A stretch of DNA of 58,135 nucleotides from Desulfogranum marinum (GTDB lineage: Bacteria > Desulfobacterota > Desulfobulbia > Desulfobulbales > Desulfobulbaceae). Each line of letters starts with the position of its first letter. The stretch's first letter is position 1. The DNA lies in contig NZ_JAFFQD010000034.1 of assembly GCF_016918565.1 (NCBI RefSeq), forward strand, positions 1 through 58,135. The letters run 5' to 3'. The notes beneath the pieces are model-generated. The model was given only the letters and a program-made list of their open reading frames with translations, searched no databases and had not been told where the DNA came from. This document shows, piece after piece, positions 52,685-58,135 of the stretch. Position numbers and translations under genes: made by a program.

Positions 52685-53995
52685 ATGAAAAAAATTCAGG
52701 TTGGAATAATTGGTTTTGGTACGGTAGGCAGCGGGCTTGCTGAGGTTTTGTATAGCCAGCAGGAACGGATTATGAAACGAACGGGGATAGATATTTCCTT
52801 GACCAAAGTTGCTGACACCTCCTTGACTGTCCTGCCCGATCATTTTAGTGATGTTACCTTGGTCCAAGATGCCAAAGAGATAATCAATGACCCTGATATT
52901 GACATTGTTGCGGAATTGATAGGGGGCATAGAACCTGCTAAAACTTTTGTCATGGAAGCCATTAAGGCCGGTAAACACGTGGTTACCGCCAACAAGGCCC
53001 TTTTGTCCCAGGAAGGGCATGATATTTTTAGTGCTGCTGCTGAACATGGAGTTGAAATCGGTTTTGAAGCCAGCGTTGGTGGAGGCATACCGGTTATTAA
53101 GTCGCTTCGTGAAGGGCTGGTTGCCAACAGGATTTTGTCCATCATGGGTATCATGAATGGGACCGCCAATTATATTTTAACCAGGATGACGGACGAAGGC
53201 GTGCCTTTTGACGTCGTGCTTAAGGATGCCCAGGAAAAGGGTTTTGCAGAAGCTGATCCCACCTATGATGTTGAAGGGATAGATACGGCCCATAAACTCG
53301 CGATTCTTATGTGCATGGCCTATGGGATGAATATCACCCATAACGAAATCGCCACTGAGGGGATTTCTCAGATAGAGCCGCTGGACATTGAGTTGGCCCG
53401 TGAGTTCGGCTGCCGGATCAAGCTGCTCGCGATCAGTCGTAACCATGGCGAACATGTCGAGGCGAGAGTACACCCAACCATGGTGCCGGAGAATCATCTG
53501 CTTGCCTCTATTAATGGGGCCTATAATGCCATTCATTTCACCGGTGATACCGTCGGCAACGTGCTGCTGTATGGATTGGGAGCAGGGAAGGTGCCAACCG
53601 GCAGTGCTGTGGCTGCAGATGTGGTTGACATTGCGCGTAATATCAACTCCGGTTCAGTGGGCAGAGTCCCACCGCTGGCATATATGCCGGATCAAATTCA
53701 GGACCGCCGGATCACACCCATGAACGAACTGTTCGGGCCCTACTATTTCCGCTTTACCGTGCGGGACGAGCCCGGAGTGTTGGCAGCTATTTCCGGCATC
53801 CTTGGTCAGCATAATATCAGCATCGAATCGGTGGTGCAGAAGATACGCGAGCAAAACAGTGCCGTACCGTTGGTCATGTTGACGCATACAGCCAAAGAAT
53901 CATCCGTGGCGGCAGCGTTGGAGGAAATTAAGGCGCTTGATGCTGTTGTGGCACCGATTGTGAAAATTCGTCTTCTTGAAGAAGAACAGGAGTAA
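52685..53995 (+). CDS. hom: Homoserine dehydrogenase
   Basis: Reduces aspartate semialdehyde to homoserine on the way to threonine and methionine. From ATG 52685 (436 residues) it starts with the NAD(P)-binding VGIIGFGTVGSG. It has VTANKALLS, GFEASVGGGIPVI, GIMNGTANYILT with catalytic surroundings, and FAEADPTYDVEGIDTAHKL with the catalytic Lys/Asp region. A C-terminal ACT domain (RDEPGVLAAISGILGQHNIS) is expected to give threonine feedback inhibition. apgM follows 20 nt later and is likely co-transcribed. Confidence 0.97.
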   Translation: MKKIQVGIIGFGTVGSGLAEVLYSQQERIMKRTGIDISLTKVADTSLTVLPDHFSDVTLVQDAKEIINDPDIDIVAELIGGIEPAKTFVMEAIKAGKHVVTANKALLSQEGHDIFSAAAEHGVEIGFEASVGGGIPVIKSLREGLVANRILSIMGIMNGTANYILTRMTDEGVPFDVVLKDAQEKGFAEADPTYDVEGIDTAHKLAILMCMAYGMNITHNEIATEGISQIEPLDIELAREFGCRIKLLAISRNHGEHVEARVHPTMVPENHLLASINGAYNAIHFTGDTVGNVLLYGLGAGKVPTGSAVAADVVDIARNINSGSVGRVPPLAYMPDQIQDRRITPMNELFGPYYFRFTVRDEPGVLAAISGILGQHNISIESVVQKIREQNSAVPLVMLTHTAKESSVAAALEEIKALDAVVAPIVKIRLLEEEQE

Positions 53996-54015
53996 CCTGA
54001 GCCAGGGGAAAAGAT

Positions 54016-55248
54016 ATGAAATATATATTACTGATCGGCGACGGCATGGGCGACGTGCCTGTCCCTTTGCTCGGCGATAAGACGCCGATGGAGGCTGCTG
54101 CCACCCCGGCCATGGATCGTTTGGCCAAAGAAGGAGAACTGTTGCTTGTGCAGACCGTTCCAGACGGATATCCACCGGGCAGCGATGTTGCCAATCTTTC
54201 CCTGCTTGGTTATGAGCCGGAGAAATATTATACCGGCAGAGCGCCGCTTGAAGCAGCCAGTATGGGCGTAGAAATTGAGGCCGATGAGCTGGCTTTTCGC
54301 TGTAATCTGGTGAATGTCGAGTGGCTGGGTGATCGGGTGACGATGATCGATTACAGTGCCGGTCATATTTCCACTGAGGAAAGTCGGCAACTGATAGAAG
54401 CGGTACAGGAAGCCTGCGGGACTGAGGTTTTACGGCTGTATCCCGGGATCAGTTACCGGCACCTGGTTGTGTATAAGGGCGCTATTCCAAGTGCGCTCCA
54501 GACAGTCCCTCCCCATGATCACATGGATCAAGACGTTACTGCGTATTATAATCTCTATAAACATGATGCTGCTTTGTTCAAATTGATGGAACAGGCTGCT
54601 GAAGTACTGGCAAATCATCCTGTCAACGCGCAGCGAGCAAAAGAGGGGAAAAAAACAGCCAACTCTCTCTGGCTGTGGGGGGAAGGTAAGCGGCCGGCAA
54701 TGGAGACTATACCCGCACGTTATAAGGTGAATGGCGGTATGATTTCAGCGGTTGATCTGTTGATGGGGCTTGGCGTTCTCAGTGGTCTGGAAGTGGTAAA
54801 AGTCGAAGGCGCAACCGGCTATCTGGATACGAATTATAAAGGTAAGGCTGAGGCTGCCTTGCAGGTACTGGCTGAAAAAGATTTTGTGGTTGTTCATGTC
54901 GAGGCACCTGACGAGACCGGCCATCAAGGGTTGGCAGCTGAAAAGGTGCAGGCCATCGAAGACTTTGACCACCAGATTGTAGCGCCCATCATCAAAGGAG
55001 TTGAGGCAAGCGAAGAACCATTTCGGGTTGTGGTCACCATGGATCATTATACACCTGTTTATCGCCGGACCCATGAAGACTGGCCTGTGCCCATGCTGAT
55101 GTATGATAGCCGTGGCCTGGAAAACCCTTCCGGTCGACCCTATACCGAAAAAGAGGTGTTGGCTGCGGTAGAGCAAAATGGCTTGAAGCTGGCTTCCGGC
55201 GCAGCATTTTTCAGCCGTTTCATGGAGCGGGTGGTTGATAATGGCTAA
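54016..55248 (+). CDS. apgM: Archaeal-type cofactor-independent phosphoglycerate mutase / proposed homoserine kinase
   Basis: A 410-residue member of the alkaline-phosphatase superfamily. It has LIGDGMGDVPVP with metal-binding Asp, TPAMDRLA, and the nucleophile Ser in GSDVANLSLLGYEP. VHVEAPDETGHQG and the metal cluster VTMDHYTP follow. Such enzymes interconvert 2- and 3-phosphoglycerate in archaea. A bacterial subgroup encoded next to threonine genes has been proposed (TIGR02535) to replace homoserine kinase. Here it directly follows hom, which favours that second role, but sequence alone cannot decide. Confidence 0.92.
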   Translation: MKYILLIGDGMGDVPVPLLGDKTPMEAAATPAMDRLAKEGELLLVQTVPDGYPPGSDVANLSLLGYEPEKYYTGRAPLEAASMGVEIEADELAFRCNLVNVEWLGDRVTMIDYSAGHISTEESRQLIEAVQEACGTEVLRLYPGISYRHLVVYKGAIPSALQTVPPHDHMDQDVTAYYNLYKHDAALFKLMEQAAEVLANHPVNAQRAKEGKKTANSLWLWGEGKRPAMETIPARYKVNGGMISAVDLLMGLGVLSGLEVVKVEGATGYLDTNYKGKAEAALQVLAEKDFVVVHVEAPDETGHQGLAAEKVQAIEDFDHQIVAPIIKGVEASEEPFRVVVTMDHYTPVYRRTHEDWPVPMLMYDSRGLENPSGRPYTEKEVLAAVEQNGLKLASGAAFFSRFMERVVDNG

Positions 55249-55699
55249 ATCTTTTTCAGCAAGTCTCCACGAACCGATTTTCAGGACGAACTACCGAGTT
55301 ATTTACGGTGATACAGATGCCGCAGGCGTGGTGTATAATGCCAACTATCTCCGTTATTTTGAGATAGGGCGCACCGAGATGATGCGGGCATGGGCTATAC
55401 CGTATAGCCAAGTGGAACAGATGGGGTGTGTGCTGCCCATTACCGAAAGTTATATCCGTTTTAAAGCACCAGCCCGCTATGATGATTTGTTGACCATCGC
55501 AACATCACTGGTCGAAGTGAAAAGAGTCTCATGCCGTTTCCACTATGCTATTTATCGCACAGAGGAAGGTGGGCGGGAACAGTTGCTTGTAAGAGGCTTT
55601 ACAAGCCTTGCCTGCATCAATGCAGAAGGCAGGCTCACTGCCTTTCCCGACGAGTTGATGGAAAAAATTTCAGCCTTGGTACCCCAAAAAGAGGTGTAA
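55241..55699 (+). CDS. Acyl-CoA thioesterase, YbgC/4-hydroxybenzoyl-CoA type
   Basis: A 152-residue hot-dog-fold thioesterase. The motif YRVIYGDTDAAGVVYNANYLRYFE contains the catalytic Asp (GDTDAAGVVYN). FKAPARYDDLLTI and the strand pattern to about 140 are typical. ATG 55241 overlaps the last codons of apgM (8 nt), indicating translational coupling; an upstream TTG (55235) is less likely. Substrate not predictable: YbgC relatives act on short acyl-CoAs or acyl carrier proteins, often with the Tol-Pal system, which is not present here. Confidence 0.92.
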   Translation: MAKSFSASLHEPIFRTNYRVIYGDTDAAGVVYNANYLRYFEIGRTEMMRAWAIPYSQVEQMGCVLPITESYIRFKAPARYDDLLTIATSLVEVKRVSCRFHYAIYRTEEGGREQLLVRGFTSLACINAEGRLTAFPDELMEKISALVPQKEV

Positions 55700-55713
55700 T
55701 GCTAAAAATATTG

Positions 55714-55741
55714 TTGACAATATCTCAGTCTCTGATATAGT
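55714..55741 (+). promoter_or_regulatory. Promoter of first initiator tRNA gene
   Basis: Perfect TTGACA (55714-55719) and TATAGT (55736-55741) with a 16-bp spacer, followed by a GC-rich discriminator 13 nt before the mature tRNA 5' end. Confidence 0.8.
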
Positions 55742-55754
55742 GCCTCGCACGGAA

Positions 55755-55831
<77 letters not shown>

Positions 55832-55840
55832 ACAGATTCA

Positions 55841-55880
55841 AGGACTTACAGTATAATTGCTGTGAGTCCTTTTTTTTTTG
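55841..55880 (+). terminator. Terminator of first initiator tRNA gene
   Basis: A GGACT-T-ACAG/CTGT-G-AGTCC stem followed by ten T, starting 9 nt after the tRNA end. Confidence 0.9.
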
Positions 55881-55971
55881 TAAGCACGTTGAATAAAAAC
55901 AGCTTAAATGAGCGCCATTCGGTACAGGGTACCTTTTGGAAAGAGAAAACGTGACCTGTTCACTGTTTCCC

Positions 55972-55999
55972 TTGACAATATCTCAGTCTCTGATATAGT
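55972..55999 (+). promoter_or_regulatory. Promoter of second initiator tRNA gene
   Basis: TTGACA (55972-55977) and TATAGT (55994-55999), 16-bp spacer, identical to the first copy. Confidence 0.8.
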
Positions 56000-56012
56000 G
56001 CCTCGCACGGAA

Positions 56013-56089
<77 letters not shown>

Positions 56090-56098
56090 ATAGATTCA

Positions 56099-56137
56099 AG
56101 GACTTACGGCTTGTTTGCTGTGAGTCCTTTTTTTTTG
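56099..56137 (+). terminator. Terminator of second initiator tRNA gene
   Basis: AGGACT...AGTCCT stem with a changed loop and a run of nine T, at the same distance from the tRNA as in copy 1. Confidence 0.85.
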
Positions 56138-56233
56138 TTTTTAAGTGCATTGCCAGCAGACTGATCAATCCAAATAAAAAGGGTTGTAAAAAAAAAATAA
56201 ACTGTAGAGATAGGCGCACAGTGCCGCCAAATG

Positions 56234-56270
56234 AAAAAGGGTATGTAGCTTAAAGCTACATACCCTTTTT
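56234..56270 (-). terminator. Strong symmetric hairpin downstream of the Cache-HAMP gene
   Basis: A perfect 16-bp stem (AAAAAGGGTATGTAGC and its complement) with a 5-nt loop, with T runs usable in either direction. It separates the tRNA genes from the minus-strand gene ending at 56374, about 100 nt past its stop. Confidence 0.8.
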
Positions 56271-56373
56271 GGGGGAGGAGTAAATTTTGTCGGCAATACT
56301 CTTTCGGTCTATTTTGTCTGATTTGCCTTTGAGAAATCGAAGCCCAAACAACGTGTTTAGTGGTGAAGAAAAA

Positions 56374-57450
56374 TCATTTCTTTTTCCGGAGCCGTTTCAT
56401 TGCCAGACGAATACTTGTTCCCATACGTTCGATGGCTCGGCTGAGTTGACCAATCTCATCACTTCTTTTTAGGCCGGTTATTTCCAGGTCGAGTTGTCCC
56501 TGGCTGTATTTGTCTGCGATATCAGTCAAGTTACGGATTGGCCCGGTCAGCCATTTTGAAACGAGTAATGCACTCACCATAATCATGGCCAGGGTAATCG
56601 CGAATAAAATAAGATTTTTTTGGTTTTCCGCTTTAATCAGTTGATAGGCTTCAGCGTAGCTCTGTTGACTTATCATCGTGAATCCTTGCGCTGTTTTCTG
56701 GGCAACAGCAACGATTTTCTCTCCATTCAAATTTTCAAAAATCGTTTTGGCCTGTCCGTTTTGCAGAGCGGTAAAGGCGTGATGCTTGCTCAGGTCTACC
56801 CTTGCTTCGGTCATTTCAGCATCAGGATGGGCGATGACCTGACCATGTTCGTCAAGCAGGAACGTAAAGCCTGTCACGCCTATTGTATTGTTAACAATTT
56901 TTTCAGAGAGCTCTGCCAAGGTCATAGCCTGGGCTAAGACACCTCTTAGATTACTGTCAGCATCAAAAATGCCTGTTGCTAATACCATTGCCGGCTTACC
57001 CGATGTCTTCCCGATCAAAACTTGTCTGCCTATCTGTTGGCCTGCTGCAACTTGTTTAAAATATGCGCGGTCACCATAATACTTTAATGGCTTACCATCG
57101 CTGCGACTGACATTGTCTCCTTTGATGTCAACGGTAAAGGTGAGATACGACCAATCGTAATATTTGATAATTGATTTTAAAATCGAAGTCTGTTGATAAG
57201 CTTCCATGGACTGCATCGAAGCAAGGGACGCATTCTGGATGAGCATCCTTTCGTTCATATCGATCCAGGCATCGACATAGGTAACAAGCTGTTCATTTAT
57301 AGCTGAAAGCCCTAGATTGACCTTGTCATTGGTAAGTTTCGTAATATTTTTATAACTCAGGAACCAGATAGCCATAAGTGGGACCAATGCCACTATGAGA
57401 AGCATAATTGATAACTTTTGCGATATTCCAAATTTTACTTTCGCTTCCAT
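56374..57450 (-). CDS. Cache-HAMP membrane receptor without output domain
   Basis: A 358-residue membrane protein with two membrane segments (about 13-31 and 276-298). They flank a periplasmic double-Cache domain (about 35-270) containing DNVSRSDGKPLKYYGDRAYF and FTFLLDEHGQVIAHPD. A HAMP domain (about 297-350) begins KWLTGPIRNLTDIAD. The protein ends right after HAMP in a basic stretch (RLAMKRLRKKK). There is no methyl-accepting, kinase or cyclase domain, so the signal must pass to a separate partner. It is followed upstream in the operon by the Roadblock-like gene, a plausible partner. Confidence 0.9.
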   Translation of the reverse strand: MEAKVKFGISQKLSIMLLIVALVPLMAIWFLSYKNITKLTNDKVNLGLSAINEQLVTYVDAWIDMNERMLIQNASLASMQSMEAYQQTSILKSIIKYYDWSYLTFTVDIKGDNVSRSDGKPLKYYGDRAYFKQVAAGQQIGRQVLIGKTSGKPAMVLATGIFDADSNLRGVLAQAMTLAELSEKIVNNTIGVTGFTFLLDEHGQVIAHPDAEMTEARVDLSKHHAFTALQNGQAKTIFENLNGEKIVAVAQKTAQGFTMISQQSYAEAYQLIKAENQKNLILFAITLAMIMVSALLVSKWLTGPIRNLTDIADKYSQGQLDLEITGLKRSDEIGQLSRAIERMGTSIRLAMKRLRKKK

Positions 57451-57507
57451 TTCTTTCTCCGCTATAATTTTTCTGGGATAACGAATGAACAGTGCACTCA
57501 GGGTATT

Positions 57508-57861
57508 TTACTTTTTTGAGCTACCAGCTTTAACATGGCTGAGCAGGTGGTTTACCTGGCTGATCACTTTTTCAACCGGGTAACCCGGTTGTTGGATGAC
57601 TCCGAGATAATATTGCTGGAGCGGGAATATGTGTAATCCTTGCCCCTTGCTCTGCGCAAAGCTAAGGGAACGGAAAAAGGAAAAGCCTGAAGTTTCCATG
57701 ATGGCTAGAGCCTGTTTGCTGCAAATAGCGATTAAAGAAGAATAGTCAGCAGGGCCATCAACAAGATGGGCAAGGATATGGCCATCATCTTTGACGAGTA
57801 AACAGCCTCCAACCCCCTCGATTGTATTAATCCTGGCAAGAAAATCTTTTACGGTGGCCAT
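57508..57861 (-). CDS. Roadblock/LC7-like protein
   Basis: A 117-residue protein with the fold pattern of Roadblock/LC7 (MglB-like) domains. A first helix (FLARINTIEGVGGCLLVKDDGHILAHL) is followed by strands, a helix (YSSLIAICSKQALAIMETSG) and paired strands (LHIFPLQQYYLGVIQQP). MglB-type proteins regulate small GTPases that set polarity or motility; no GTPase is seen here. It is 5 nt from the partial gene upstream and 57 nt from the Cache-HAMP gene, forming a likely signalling operon. Confidence 0.75.
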   Translation of the reverse strand: MATVKDFLARINTIEGVGGCLLVKDDGHILAHLVDGPADYSSLIAICSKQALAIMETSGFSFFRSLSFAQSKGQGLHIFPLQQYYLGVIQQPGYPVEKVISQVNHLLSHVKAGSSKK

Positions 57862-57866
57862 GCCTT

Positions 57867-58135
57867 CTACCTCCCGCTTATTTGTGCAGTGACTTGAGCA
57901 ATGCTTTCTCTGAATCGGCTAATTTGATCAGTATTGTCGATCTCCTCCTCGAGCAATTGGATCAGCACTTTTACGTCTTTGAGCGTAGATTTTCCCTGCT
58001 CCCTCCAACTTTCGACAACCTCGTCAAAAATAATATCAGCCATGGGACCAAGGATCTTAGGCAACTGCTCTTGAATTTGTTGTAAAACAGGCGTGACATT
58101 TTCGGCGGGGGCGGGAGTTTCTTGAGGGGAAGAAG
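57867..58135 (-). CDS. Partial gene, hypothetical helical protein (C-terminal part)
   Basis: The reading frame is open to the window edge, so the gene starts outside. About 89 residues are visible: a Pro/Ala-rich stretch (SSPQETPAPAENV) then charged helices (PVLQQIQEQLPKILGPMADI, STLKDVKVLIQLLEEEID). The end sits 5 nt from the Roadblock-like gene start. No family recognised from this fragment; the helical tail could be an interaction partner of the Roadblock protein. Confidence 0.7.
   Translation of the reverse strand, partial: SSPQETPAPAENVTPVLQQIQEQLPKILGPMADIIFDEVVESWREQGKSTLKDVKVLIQLLEEEIDNTDQISRFRESIAQVTAQISGR

Overview
The window looks like a chromosomal segment of a Gram-negative anaerobe of the Desulfobacterota, most likely the Desulfobulbales. 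This rests on outer-membrane genes (a porin, an Omp85 barrel, lipoproteins), a HesB-like selenoprotein, a CobA-HemD fusion, a homoserine dehydrogenase followed by an archaeal-type phosphoglycerate mutase, and a 16S rRNA 5' end with its promoter. The placement is inferred from gene content and was not tested by a search. Nearly all genes are intact, and I see no prophage, transposase or CRISPR array.

Layout. Positions 1-310 hold the 5' end of a 16S rRNA gene (minus strand) with its leader and promoter, followed by a small conserved protein and clpB. Two HesB/IscA-like paralogues follow, one with Cys and one with an in-frame TGA (selenocysteine) plus a SECIS-like hairpin. Next come a phosphofructokinase, an endonuclease III relative, trmJ, rnr, a long RelA/SpoT homologue whose synthetase site looks dead, a probable new sRNA with an anti-Shine-Dalgarno loop, aat and an ExeA-type ATPase.

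From 16.0 to 27.7 kb a six-gene minus-strand operon encodes a POTRA-less Omp85 barrel, a short FtsX permease, a LolD/MacB-type ATPase, a 1616-residue fusion of a degenerate M28 peptidase domain to an FtsX permease, and two large OPT-like/DUF6785-like transporters. I consider this the best candidate for an undescribed envelope system. Divergent from it lies ispH.

From 28.8 to 38.2 kb a minus-strand cluster combines glycan genes (three glycosyltransferases, two deacetylase-like proteins, a histidine phosphatase) with a polyprenyl diphosphate synthase, a DinG-type helicase and a HEAT-repeat protein. From 38.8 to 46.8 kb lie a REC-GAF-histidine kinase, a porin, an FG-GAP protein, a lipoprotein and a second glycosyltransferase of the 29.6-kb type. 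From 46.8 to 52.2 kb are a bacterial cereblon (CULT) protein, cobA-hemD, hemC, a deoxyhypusine-synthase-like protein, gmhA and adk. From 52.7 to 55.7 kb are hom, apgM (possible homoserine kinase) and a thioesterase, then two initiator tRNA genes in a tandem duplication. The end holds a Cache-HAMP protein, a Roadblock-like protein and a partial gene.

Two families of short non-coding repeats (about 140 bp, with complementary ends) are scattered through the intergenic regions, four members each. One member lies in the predicted hom leader.
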